The translations under genes were made by a program, and so were the position numbers. Of a DNA stretch of 34,649 nucleotides, positions 8,560 through 16,190 are shown piece after piece. The DNA comes from DATCRE01 sp964235605. Its GTDB lineage: Bacteria; Bacteroidota; Bacteroidia; Cytophagales; Cyclobacteriaceae. The DNA lies in assembly GCA_964235605.1 (NCBI GenBank), contig CAXSCR010000051.1:1-34649 (forward strand), given 5' to 3'. A model generated the notes under the pieces. The model saw only the letters and a program-made list of their open reading frames with translations. It was not told where the DNA came from and did no database searches. Every line of letters starts with the position of its first letter. Within the stretch, counting starts at the first letter, position 1.

Positions 8560-9615
8560 ATGAGCATCCGTTTATCGTACATAAAAAAGATTTTCAAATT
8601 CAATTTTAATGCACGTACGTCTCGTGGTGAGATGCAAGACAAAATCTCTTGGTTTATTAAGGCTTCAAATGCTGAGCAGCCCGATGTTTACGGAATAGGG
8701 GAATGCGGACCATTACCGGGACTGAGTATTGATTCGGTTGATAACTTCGAGGCGGTTTTAAAAAACATCTTATCCGTAGTTTCAAATCTTAATTCCTTTG
8801 ATGAGTTACATCACTACATACCAGCGGGTTTTCCTTCTATAGTCTTCGGTATAGAAACAGCGCTTCTTGATTTGCAGAATGGGGGAAAACGCATAATCTA
8901 TCACAATGATTTTGTCCATCATCATAAAATTCCTATTAATGGCCTCATTTGGATGGGTGACAAAAATTTTATGATCGATCAGATAAAGACAAAAATTGCA
9001 GCTGGTTTCAATTGTATCAAGTTGAAAGTTGGTGGACTTGATTTTGATCGTGAGTGTGATATTCTAAAATATATTCGTACACAGTATTCAAAAGAGAACA
9101 TTATTATTAGACTTGATGCAAATGGCGCATTTAAGCCCGTTGATGCATTGCGTAAGTTAGAAGAGCTTGCTAAGTACAATGTTCATTCTATTGAACAACC
9201 AATTAAACCTGGATTGGCTTTGATGGAAGAACTTTGTAAGAAATCACCCATACCGATTGCATTTGATGAAGAATTGATTGGCAAAGAAACAAAGGAGCAA
9301 AAGCTGGCATTGCTAGAAGAATTAAAACCACAGTTTATAGTACTTAAACCTACGTTGCATGGCGGCTTACAAGGTTGTACAGGGTGGATTGACTTGGCAG
9401 AAAAATCAAGATGTGGTTGGTGGATAACTTCTGCGTTAGAGTCTAATATTGGATTAAATGCGATATGTCAGTTTACAGCTAACTATCGACTAAGTATACC
9501 GCAAGGTCTAGGCACTGGTTCTATTTATGAAAACAATATTGCATCTCCCTTGCGGGTTGAAAAAGGAAATATTTTTGATGATCCTAATTTATGTTGGAAC
9601 TTGAGTGACTTGTAG
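8560..9615 (+). CDS. menC: o-succinylbenzoate synthase (enolase superfamily)
   Basis: This 351-residue protein has the enolase-superfamily layout: an N-terminal cap and a TIM barrel carrying the catalytic residues. Visible are the lysine pair K154-x-K156 in IKLKVGG, the metal ligands Asp185 (RLDANGA), Glu212 (IEQPI) and Asp236 (FDEEL), and the opposite lysine Lys263 (VLKPTLHGG). The stretch IPINGLIWMG and the C-terminal ITSALESNIGLNAI are what I know from MenC proteins of Bacteroidota. MenC dehydrates SHCHC to o-succinylbenzoate in menaquinone synthesis. A dipeptide epimerase is the main alternative, since the families share this core. No other men genes are in the window. The ATG lies only 44 nt from the divergent queA start. 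Confidence 0.85.
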   Translation: MSIRLSYIKKIFKFNFNARTSRGEMQDKISWFIKASNAEQPDVYGIGECGPLPGLSIDSVDNFEAVLKNILSVVSNLNSFDELHHYIPAGFPSIVFGIETALLDLQNGGKRIIYHNDFVHHHKIPINGLIWMGDKNFMIDQIKTKIAAGFNCIKLKVGGLDFDRECDILKYIRTQYSKENIIIRLDANGAFKPVDALRKLEELAKYNVHSIEQPIKPGLALMEELCKKSPIPIAFDEELIGKETKEQKLALLEELKPQFIVLKPTLHGGLQGCTGWIDLAEKSRCGWWITSALESNIGLNAICQFTANYRLSIPQGLGTGSIYENNIASPLRVEKGNIFDDPNLCWNLSDL

Positions 9616-9712
9616 TAATTATTATTGTTGACTAGGTAAGATTTAATGACGCTGTAGCGTTCCTTACTGGCTTCCAGGGAATCTGCATGCCTATAAAGGG
9701 TGCTCCTCTCCT

Positions 9713-9853
9713 ATGCACGAAGAAGATACACGTGCCACTGCGCCGAATTGCGCTAAGCACATAGACTTAAATTGCAGTCCTTGCAGAGAAAACTTACCGG
9801 GCTTTTGTGTGGGTAGACAAAAACTAGGTTTCTTTTTGCGAGCCTACGCGTGA
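9713..9853 (+). CDS. Possible 46-aa cysteine-containing small ORF
   Basis: An ATG opens a 46-codon frame whose product includes PNCAKHIDLNCSPCRENL and GFCVG, so four cysteines fall within 20 residues. The frame stays open upstream to 9650 without a start codon, so it could also be a fragment of a longer decayed gene. No Shine-Dalgarno sequence is evident and I do not recognise the peptide. Its last codons overlap the left arm of a stem-loop. Coding status is doubtful; composition differs from neighbouring genes. Confidence 0.2.
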   Translation: MHEEDTRATAPNCAKHIDLNCSPCRENLPGFCVGRQKLGFFLRAYA

Positions 9854-9877
9854 GAGTCGAATGCTTACGTGTCTCGC
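9838..9877 (+). other. Strong bulged stem-loop
   Basis: GCGAG (9838-9842) and ACGCGT (9846-9851) pair with ACGTGT (9867-9872) and CTCGC (9873-9877). This gives 11 pairs including one G-U, with a three-base bulge (CCT) and a 15-base loop. No T-run follows on the plus strand; on the minus strand the stem is followed by a short A-run, so it is not a classical terminator in either direction. Confidence 0.4.
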
Positions 9878-10004
9878 GGTTATCTTTATGTACCAGGTGA
9901 TTTCTCCCTATGCTTCCCGTCGGTCATAAATGATTTTGGCTTCAATAGAAAGCTATGGAACCGGAGGAACTTATACCATCAGCTTCTATGAAACGAATGG
10001 GCCA

Positions 10005-10661
10005 TCATTCTTTGCACTTTTTAAACATTTTTTTTGAACCTTTTTTTAAAGCAGTTGACTCAGCTATACCACTACTTCCTAAATTATAATATGTTGCCCC
10101 TCCATCATCATGTTGATAGATTATGGAATTGAGAACAGTCTTAACATTCAATTTATAAGCTAGTTCTTTATCGTTAATTGAATATAAGGCAAATTTCAAT
10201 TCAGCCTCCGAACTATTATCCTTAATAATTCGTGCACTGTTAATATTTCTGGTATTGTAAGGATCATTTAATTCAATTTGATACGGTGTATAAAATTCAA
10301 AAGAACTCCTTTTACTACTTTGTCCAGTCGCTTCAATAATTAGAAAATGCGTATATCCATGCCTTAATAACAATTGATAATATTGTGAATCTAATGGATT
10401 TATTACGCCCAGTTTCTTTAGGTTATATTCTTCGGCAGGGATAAAGGCAATTGGAACTTGATGCTTTTTAAAGACCCATTCAACAGTCCCAAAACATTCT
10501 TCACATTTTGGGTTATTTACATAATAGAAGAGAATTTTTTTAGATGGAGATAGTACCGCTTTACAACTACTTGAACTATATCTTGTAATAGGAAAACATC
10601 CAGATAGACATGTACTGCAAACAATCAAAACAAAACAAACCTTATAATAATATGCCGACAT
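10005..10661 (-). CDS. Hypothetical lipoprotein
   Basis: The 218-residue product begins with a hydrophobic signal ending in the lipobox LSGC (Cys22), so it should be lipid-anchored. The mature part has cysteine-rich strings such as NPKCEECFG, an Asn/Tyr-rich middle (ELNDPYNTRNINSARI), and ends with a lysine-rich tail KKGSKKMFKKCKE. I do not recognise a family or catalytic motif. It is a single gene with about 390 nt before its stop side and more than 400 nt upstream. A TACTTTTG -7 box lies 20 nt upstream of the ATG. The low GC, isolated position and lack of a recognised family suggest a lineage-specific accessory gene. Confidence 0.75.
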   Translation of the reverse strand: MSAYYYKVCFVLIVCSTCLSGCFPITRYSSSSCKAVLSPSKKILFYYVNNPKCEECFGTVEWVFKKHQVPIAFIPAEEYNLKKLGVINPLDSQYYQLLLRHGYTHFLIIEATGQSSKRSSFEFYTPYQIELNDPYNTRNINSARIIKDNSSEAELKFALYSINDKELAYKLNVKTVLNSIIYQHDDGGATYYNLGSSGIAESTALKKGSKKMFKKCKE

Positions 10662-11088
10662 GTATAGAAAAAGATTTAATCCAAAAGTAATTTTTAGTTA
10701 ATTCATAGGCCATGGGAGTGAATATCACCCAGGCGGAGTTTCTCATTTGGTGTAATCTAAGCCTCCGCTAAATAAGAGATGGGTTTTATGTCTTAAAACA
10801 TAGCTATAGCCAATATGGATACTTTCAAAATATTTCTATGATTTTTGTCTACTAACTGATCGACAGTGATAGGTAAATACGTGGTTGATAGTGCGCTTAC
10901 CCTTCGCGCATCTTCGCTGATCTACTATGGAATTAATTTATTACTATAATTAATCGCAAAAATGTTAGCTGAACTGTAATAACGGCTTCAATCTCAAATA
11001 TACGTTTGGAACTTTTAATCACCGCGCTGCTTGTGTAATTAACTCAATCCTATCTCACCCTCTTTAGCGTGACAATAATGATAAATTA
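10662..11088. other. Intergenic region, no gene seen
   Basis: These 427 nt between two minus-strand genes hold the putative promoter of the lipoprotein gene near the left end. At 11072-11093 an AT-rich palindrome (CAATAAT/ATTATTG) covers the stop codon of the LOG-family gene. I see no coding frame, RNA gene or repeat beyond these. Confidence 0.45.
10682..10689 (-). promoter_or_regulatory. TAnnTTTG -7 box for the lipoprotein gene
   Basis: On the minus strand TACTTTTG matches TAnnTTTG exactly and ends 20 nt before the start codon of the lipoprotein gene. This gives a leader of about a dozen nucleotides. No good -33 element is seen. Confidence 0.45.
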
Positions 11089-11868
11089 TTATTGCTTCAT
11101 CGCAAATTTTTCTGACTTTGAAATTTTATCACGGAAGAAACGGGAAGGTGCCACCCGTTTCAATACATAGTTCTGTACCAAGAAATTTTGAATGTATTCC
11201 TCAACTTCTTTCATGTCGTCTGTAATTAGAAGCAGATTTAAATCTTTTTCTGCAATTGTCTTTGCTTCCACCATCTTCTCTAACATGTCTCTTAAGGGCT
11301 TGTAGTAAGATTTGCCTATTAACACTACCGGGAAGTTTTTAATGATACCAGTTTGTATAAGCGTTAAGGTTTCAAAAAACTCATCAAGTGTGCCTAATCC
11401 ACCAGGCATTACAATGAATGCAAATGAATATTTAAATAGTAGAACCTTGCGAACGAAAAAGTATTTTATAGTTACCCAACGATGCATATACGGATTAGCG
11501 GATTGCTCGAAAGGAAGTTGAATATTACAACCTACAGAGATACCACCGTTTTCAAACGCACCTCGGTTAGCGGCTTCCATGATACCTGGTCCGCCACCAG
11601 TCATTACCGTAATTCCCTTTTCTGCTAACTGCTTACCGATGTCATATGCTTTCTTATAATATTCATGATCTTCTGTGAAACGTGCCGAACCAAATACAGT
11701 GATTACGGGCCCAACTGAATACAAAGCACGGAAGCCTTTTATAAATTGCATTACTACGCGGAAAAGAAAAAACAATTCAAATAATCTGCTTCGTGGTCCG
11801 TCAAGGAATTTTCTTTCTTCTTTGGGTCTTAACTCTAATGATTTATATTGTTTAATAGGTTCGCTCAT
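11089..11868 (-). CDS. LOG-family Rossmann-fold protein
   Basis: This protein belongs to the LOG/TIGR00730 family (lysine-decarboxylase-like Rossmann fold). Members hydrolyse the N-glycosidic bond of nucleoside 5'-monophosphates, including cytokinin ribotides. Key motifs are FGSARF near the start of the domain, MTGGGPGIMEAANRGA (nucleotide-binding loop) and MPGGLGTLDEFFE, the PGGxGTxxE signature with its catalytic glutamate. The start chosen gives MSEPIKQYKSLELRPKEE, 259 residues. A Met 12 residues upstream (11904) is possible but adds a poorly conserved-looking NRNTSLTLSLT stretch. The protein is cytoplasmic. The neighbouring genes do not suggest a particular pathway; the substrate could be AMP or another nucleotide. 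Confidence 0.88.
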   Translation of the reverse strand: MSEPIKQYKSLELRPKEERKFLDGPRSRLFELFFLFRVVMQFIKGFRALYSVGPVITVFGSARFTEDHEYYKKAYDIGKQLAEKGITVMTGGGPGIMEAANRGAFENGGISVGCNIQLPFEQSANPYMHRWVTIKYFFVRKVLLFKYSFAFIVMPGGLGTLDEFFETLTLIQTGIIKNFPVVLIGKSYYKPLRDMLEKMVEAKTIAEKDLNLLLITDDMKEVEEYIQNFLVQNYVLKRVAPSRFFRDKISKSEKFAMKQ

Positions 11869-12576
11869 TGTTAACGATAGTGTAAGTGATGTATTTCTAT
11901 TCAATTTAGAACGTCATCTGGTTAATACAAATTAATGAACCAGTTTATTTCTCCTCTACAAGGATTTTATTAGAGCGGTAATACTTTTACAACGGATTCG
12001 CCAGCTGCCATATTAAGAGGTGTGACTTTCATAGGTACTTCTTTTACCTGATTTTAAATTTACCAGTAAAAGTCTTTTGTATCTTAAGGTCGGTATAAAG
12101 CGTTGAGTGAGCGTTATGTTTGAGTCTTTTGATAATGACGCCAAAAATGGTTGGTGACTTTATTAAAATACCTCTTTTATTTCCGTCAATCTAAAGAGGA
12201 CAGAAACTCTCTGCTGAAGAGCAACTTGTTAGCAAAAAGATTTACAACTAGAATGGTCAAAGGCTCTCAATTAACGCGTGTTACCGAGCGATTGCTTTAA
12301 GTGAAAAGCAGACCACAGGATATACTTTTAAAACGTTGCTTATTATCGCGTATTCCCCAGAGAATTACCTCCAACTATCTCAGCCCCAAGCAGGCTTTTT
12401 TTGTGCTATTCATAAAATGAAAAACGAAATGAAAAAAATTTCAATTTCATCCTTATTTGTCGATCTAATTATTCATCTTTCAATGAGTTAGGCCATATGT
12501 TAACGACCATTATGTCTATATAGATCTAAAAAAATTTTGCGGGACTCTAAAACCTTTTTTGTTTTAACATTAAATA
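11869..12576. other. Long non-coding stretch with decayed coding traces
   Basis: About 700 nt lack an intact gene. A decayed C-terminal coding trace on the minus strand lies at 11970-12120 (separate entry). On the plus strand a frame reading LSAEEQLVSKKIYN, stop, then about 80 open codons lies around 12206-12493. I cannot assign that frame, and it has no convincing start. The rest shows nothing. Confidence 0.45.
11970..12120 (-). pseudogene. C-terminal relic of a decayed protein gene
   Basis: On the minus strand one frame reads QVKEVPMKVTPLNMAAGE, continues SVVKVLPL and ends at TAA (11970-11972). Immediately upstream this frame has a TAA, while the neighbouring frame reads DLKIQKTFTGKFKIR in a style that fits as the preceding segment. 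This pattern, protein-like sequence split by a frameshift and a stop, is what a degraded gene end looks like. The peptide resembles the last strands of a secreted or carbohydrate-active enzyme, but I cannot name a family. No intact upstream part is seen, so most of the gene has been lost or scrambled. Confidence 0.35.
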
Positions 12577-13488
12577 TCATCGCATTTTTGCACGCTTAAT
12601 CAAATAGGTCTGCAAAATAATATTAAAGTTGCTTTGCACATCGGCTTCAATAAAATCGATTTTAAACTGATTACACCTCAACTTTAATGCTTGATGAAAT
12701 AGTTGTATCTCTTTCCGATAACGTGCCTTTACATCGCCAGGGTTGAGCTTTAGCCTTTCGCCACTCTCCATATCAATAAATTCAACAGGTCGATCTTCAA
12801 ATTCGAATTCCAATTCAGTTTTGTTATCCATTACATGAAAGACAATTACTTCATGTTTGTTATGCTTTAAATGTTGAAGGGCTTTAAACAAATCATCCGT
12901 ATTCTCATTGGCATCGAACATATCACTAAACAGAATAACTAATGAACGCCTATGGATTTTTTCAGCTATTTCATGTAACACGTGCGATACATTGGTTTCT
13001 CCTTTACCTCTTTTTTGATGTTGAAGATGATCTAATAAAGTGAAAATTTTATCAGTATGAGTCGGGGTAGATTTAATGGGTGTAAGTACGTCTATCTTTT
13101 CTGAGAATAGACATAAACCGACAGCATCTCTTTGTCTGTTTAATAAATAAGATAAGCATGCTGCAGCATGTATACTGAACTTCAATTTGCCATTATTTCC
13201 TTCTGGATAAAACATAGAAGGAGAGACGTCAACAGCAATCAAACAACGTAGGTTGGTCTCTTCCTCGTATCTTTTAGTAAAAAGTCTATCAGTTCTTGCA
13301 AAAACCTTCCAGTCAACATGCTTCGTACTTTCTCCTTCATTATAAAGGCGATGTTCGGCAAATTCTACCGAAAAACCGTGGTAAGGAGATTTGTGTAGCC
13401 CGGTAATAAAGCCTTCAACTAATTGACGAGCAATTAATTCCAGGTTTGATGTTTCTTTTATTTGACTTAGATTTGCTTTCAAGATCAC
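12577..13488 (-). CDS. DUF58 domain protein with vWA-like fold
   Basis: This 303-residue protein carries the DUF58 signature: GFSVEFAEHRLYNEGEST, then HVDWKVFARTDRLFTKRYEEETN. A vWA-like segment follows with a complete MIDAS-type DxSxS in AVDVSPSM and later FSDMFD. DUF58 proteins usually sit next to a MoxR ATPase and BatA/B/D-like genes and are thought to work with them. Here no moxR is adjacent, and the upstream neighbour is a DUF3276 gene in the opposite direction. The start is GTG, with AGGTG just at the codon. There is no signal peptide or membrane segment, so it is probably cytoplasmic. The function is unknown beyond the family. Confidence 0.88.
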   Translation of the reverse strand: MILKANLSQIKETSNLELIARQLVEGFITGLHKSPYHGFSVEFAEHRLYNEGESTKHVDWKVFARTDRLFTKRYEEETNLRCLIAVDVSPSMFYPEGNNGKLKFSIHAAACLSYLLNRQRDAVGLCLFSEKIDVLTPIKSTPTHTDKIFTLLDHLQHQKRGKGETNVSHVLHEIAEKIHRRSLVILFSDMFDANENTDDLFKALQHLKHNKHEVIVFHVMDNKTELEFEFEDRPVEFIDMESGERLKLNPGDVKARYRKEIQLFHQALKLRCNQFKIDFIEADVQSNFNIILQTYLIKRAKMR

Positions 13489-13653
13489 CTAATTAACACA
13501 AAAAACGGTATATAATTTTCAAATATTACTTATAAAATAAAGTGGTCAATATTAAATTTATTTAAAATATTGATCACTTAGTTTGCAATAATTTTTCAAA
13601 GCACTATCTTCAAAACACCATTTACCTTAGACCTAACTAAATTTTGAAGGATT

Positions 13654-14031
13654 GTGGAAGAAATTAAGACAAACGGCCGGGACGAAATTTACTCAGAGAA
13701 AGTAAAAGCCGGAAAAAGGACCTATTTTTTTGACGTAAAAGCCACTCGATCAAACGATTATTATCTGACGATTACGGAAAGCAAAAAGCGATTTAAAGAA
13801 GATGGTTTTACCTATGAAAAACATAAAATCTTCTTGTATAAAGAAGACTTTAATAAATTCTTAGAAGCACTTAACAACACGGTAAATCATGTTAAACATG
13901 AACTTATGCCCAATGTTGATTTTAGTCAATTTGATGTAGTGCATGATGAGCACGAGCACGAAATTAGTGCTGTGTCAACCGAGCCTACTGCAGCTACAGC
14001 TGGGGTAGATTCTGAATTGAAATGGGAATAA
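13654..14031 (+). CDS. DUF3276 PUR-like DNA/RNA-binding protein
   Basis: The 125-residue protein matches DUF3276, a Bacteroidota family with a PUR-type nucleic-acid-binding fold. Visible are EIYSEKVKAGKRTYFFDVKA, TRSNDYYLTITESKKR and FLYKEDFNKFLEALNN, which form the sheet-helix repeat. The tail after about 90 (DEHEHEISAVSTEPTAATAG) is acidic and low-complexity. The start is GTG with GAAGGAT six nucleotides upstream, one of the few Shine-Dalgarno-like sequences here. A clear terminator follows the stop. Single-domain PUR proteins bind single-stranded nucleic acid and may regulate expression; the targets are unknown. Confidence 0.88.
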   Translation: MEEIKTNGRDEIYSEKVKAGKRTYFFDVKATRSNDYYLTITESKKRFKEDGFTYEKHKIFLYKEDFNKFLEALNNTVNHVKHELMPNVDFSQFDVVHDEHEHEISAVSTEPTAATAGVDSELKWE

Positions 14032-14055
14032 GCCATAGTAATAGTGATATAGTTG

Positions 14056-14084
14056 AAAGCCTCTGAATGTCAGAGGCTTTTTTT
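14056..14084 (+). terminator. Rho-independent terminator after the DUF3276 gene
   Basis: GCCTCTG (14059-14065) pairs perfectly with CAGAGGC (14071-14077) around a five-base loop. The stem is preceded by AAA and followed by seven T residues. It lies 25 nt after the stop codon, so the gene is probably monocistronic. Confidence 0.9.
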
Positions 14085-14140
14085 ATATAAATCAGAATTG
14101 ATTTAACCGCTTCAATGTTTTAATCCGGTAGATATGAGAT

Positions 14141-14148
14141 TATATTTG
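14141..14148 (+). promoter_or_regulatory. TAnnTTTG -7 box for ychF
   Basis: TATATTTG matches the Bacteroidota -7 consensus exactly. It ends 25 nt before the ychF start codon and directly follows the preceding terminator, so ychF has its own promoter. A -33 TTTG is not obvious. Confidence 0.55.
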
Positions 14149-14173
14149 CGCCCTAAATAAATTAAATAACTGT

Positions 14174-15271
14174 ATGGGACTTCAATGTGGGATAGTGGGT
14201 TTGCCAAATGTAGGAAAGTCAACACTTTTCAATGCCATTTCAAACAATAAGGCCGAAGCTGCCAATTTTCCCTTTTGTACAATTGAACCAAACGTTGGTG
14301 TTATATCAGTACCTGATGCTCGTTTAAAAATTCTAGAAGGATTGGTAAAGCCACAACGCGTTTTACCATCAGCTATTGAGTTTGTAGATATTGCCGGTTT
14401 GGTTAAAGGCGCTAGCAAAGGTGAAGGATTAGGCAATCAGTTTTTAGCCAACATTCGTGAAGTTAATGCCATTGTTCATGTGGTAAGATGTTTTGATAAT
14501 GATAACATTGTTCACGTTGATGGGCGTGTAAATCCGGTTACAGATAAAGAAATAATAGATACTGAATTACAATTACGGGACCTTGATTCCCTGGAAAAGA
14601 AAATATCAAAGGTTGAACGAACTGCAAAAAGTGGTGACACTAAAGCGAAGAAAGAACTCTCTATATTACTAATTTATAAGGAAGGGCTGCTTGCCGGCAA
14701 AAATGCACGCGCAATTCAAATGGATGATGAAGATAAAAAGGCCATTGCCGATCTTCAACTTCTCACTGATAAACCCGTCATCTACGTCGCGAATGTAGAT
14801 GAAGACTCGATACATACAGGTAACAAGTATGTTGATGCCTTAAAGGATCTTGTTAAAAATGAAAATGCTGAAGTGGTTGTTATTAGCGCTGCCATAGAAG
14901 CACAAATTGCAGAATTAGATAATGAAGCCGATAGAGAGGTTTTTCTTCTAGAGTATGGTCTTAATGAATCGGGATTAAATAAATTAATAAGGGCTTGTTA
15001 CAATCTCCTTGATCTCATCACCTATTTTACGGCTGGGGAAAAAGAAGTAAGAGCCTGGACTATAAATAAAGGCTGGAAGGCACCTCAAGCAGCAGGTGTG
15101 ATTCATACCGATTTTGAAAAGGGCTTCATACGTGCAGAGGTTATTAAAATACCTGATTATCAGCACTATAAGACAGAATGCGCATGTAAAGAAGCAGGAA
15201 AAGTCTCCGTAGAAGGCAAGGAATACGTCGTGTCGGATGGTGATATTATGCATTTTAGATTTAATGTATAA
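14174..15271 (+). CDS. ychF: Ribosome-associated ATPase YchF (Obg/OLA1 family)
   Basis: This 365-residue protein has the P-loop GLPNVGKST (9-17), the switch region NFPFCTIEPNVGVISVPD, the G3 motif DIAGLVKGASKGEGLGNQFL and NVDE in place of the usual NKxD. The last feature gives this family its ATP preference. A coiled-coil insertion lies near 125-165. The C-terminal TGS domain (about 280-365) includes YFTAGEKEVRAWTI and ends MHFRFNV. YchF binds ribosomes and links to oxidative-stress and translation control. The length is standard. It has its own -7 box and is followed after 115 nt by cas6 on the same strand, so read-through is possible. Confidence 0.96.
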   Translation: MGLQCGIVGLPNVGKSTLFNAISNNKAEAANFPFCTIEPNVGVISVPDARLKILEGLVKPQRVLPSAIEFVDIAGLVKGASKGEGLGNQFLANIREVNAIVHVVRCFDNDNIVHVDGRVNPVTDKEIIDTELQLRDLDSLEKKISKVERTAKSGDTKAKKELSILLIYKEGLLAGKNARAIQMDDEDKKAIADLQLLTDKPVIYVANVDEDSIHTGNKYVDALKDLVKNENAEVVVISAAIEAQIAELDNEADREVFLLEYGLNESGLNKLIRACYNLLDLITYFTAGEKEVRAWTINKGWKAPQAAGVIHTDFEKGFIRAEVIKIPDYQHYKTECACKEAGKVSVEGKEYVVSDGDIMHFRFNV

Positions 15272-15342
15272 ATTCAAATCCTGTTTTTAGAACTTCTAAA
15301 TTTTTAGTAGCTTTATAAACCGCTCAATTCCAGGGTGAGGCG

Positions 15343-15380
15343 GGGGTTAACCAACGTACTTTCAACCCCATAAATTTTTT
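15343..15380 (+). other. GC-rich hairpin in the cas6 leader
   Basis: GGGGTT (15343-15348) pairs with AACCCC (15364-15369) around a 15-base loop; six T residues follow at 15375-15380. It could be a weak terminator for ychF or a structured leader just before the cas6 TTG start. The loop is long and the T-run is offset by five bases, so neither reading is firm. Confidence 0.35.
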
Positions 15381-15386
15381 GAAGTT

Positions 15387-16190
15387 TTGAGGACCAGAAT
15401 CATTTTTTCGCTGAAAAATAGGGGGGCTTATGTCCCATTTCACCATCAATATTTGCTGGCACAAGTCATCAGAGGAATTCTTATTTTTGGACCAAAAAGT
15501 GAATATCGCGACTTTAATCAGTTCAATTTTTCAGGATTAAAGGGGCAAACTAAAATTAGTAGGAAGGGCCTTCATTTCTTCTCGTCGAAAGTAACATTGG
15601 TATTTGCTTGCCCTGATAAAGAATTTCTCAGCTATTTTATATCAAGACTTTTCGAGCAAAAGGAAATAGTTGTGGGTAATCTTCACCTGATTCCTGAAAG
15701 CACAGAAGCAGAAGAACCTGTGACAATACGCGATGAAGCGAAGTTTCTATGTATATCACCAGTCGTTTTATTAACAGCTTCTTTTAATGATGAAAGTGGT
15801 AAGAAATTTATTTCTCCCGAAGGAGATGAATTTTCTGACTTGCTTTATGAATCGACTTTAACCCGAATGGAAGCGACCGGTAAATACACTGCCGAGCAGT
15901 TAACTTCCTATTATAAATTTCAAATGGTACCCGATGCCGGGTACATACAACGAATTCAGTTGTTGCATAAAAAGTTTGCCCGCATCTATCCTGTATTCGA
16001 TAATGATGTGAAATATGAAGTTCGTGGATATACCTTCCCCTTTACCCTTTTTGCTGCAAAAGAAGTACAGCTATTTATTTATGAAAACGGCTTAGGGCAT
16101 TTTACACATAAAGGCTTCGGAATGGTAGACGTATCAAATAGTGACACCATTAAGCAAGAAGCACAACCTGAAGCAACTTACGCTTCTTAA
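15387..16190 (+). CDS. cas6: Solitary Cas6-family endoribonuclease
   Basis: Cas6 proteins cut CRISPR transcripts inside the repeat. This 267-residue protein shows the family frame: MRTRIIFSLK as the first ferredoxin-like strand; VPFHHQYLLAQVIRGI (16-31); FNFSGLKGQ (46-54); CISPVVLL (122-129), the usual xxSPVxx strand; and a C-terminal glycine-rich loop GLGHFTHKGFGMV (235-247). The catalytic histidine expected near 30-46 in classical Cas6 is not evident. His19 and His20 are the nearest candidates, so activity may differ. The start is TTG, since a TAA lies just upstream in frame and no ATG is available. No other cas gene and no repeat array is in the window. It overlaps the convergent plug gene by 4 nt. 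Confidence 0.8.
   Translation: MRTRIIFSLKNRGAYVPFHHQYLLAQVIRGILIFGPKSEYRDFNQFNFSGLKGQTKISRKGLHFFSSKVTLVFACPDKEFLSYFISRLFEQKEIVVGNLHLIPESTEAEEPVTIRDEAKFLCISPVVLLTASFNDESGKKFISPEGDEFSDLLYESTLTRMEATGKYTAEQLTSYYKFQMVPDAGYIQRIQLLHKKFARIYPVFDNDVKYEVRGYTFPFTLFAAKEVQLFIYENGLGHFTHKGFGMVDVSNSDTIKQEAQPEATYAS

Larger units (their letters stand above)
9616..10004. other. Unassigned GC-richer intergenic islet
   Basis: These 389 nt contain no recognised gene. From about 9650 to 9880 the sequence looks richer in G and C than its surroundings. It holds one open frame of about 67 codons without stops and a strong stem-loop (both listed separately). The remainder to 10004 is ordinary. It could be a decayed gene, an unknown RNA or a mobile-element scar; nothing seen decides between these. 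Confidence 0.45.

Noticed and set aside
9951..10037. Plus-strand frame reading SYGTGGTYTISFYETNGPSFF before the lipoprotein stop
   Set aside because: Protein-like at first sight, but short, without a start, and partly antisense to the 3' end of the lipoprotein gene; probably chance.
12206..12493. Plus-strand open stretch (LSAEEQLVSKKIYN, stop, about 80 codons) between the LOG and DUF58 genes
   Set aside because: Interrupted by a stop, lacks a start, low-complexity lysine-rich end, and resembles no family I know.
14984..15277. 97-aa minus-strand frame over the end of ychF
   Set aside because: Shadow of the ychF coding sequence; composition follows the sense gene.
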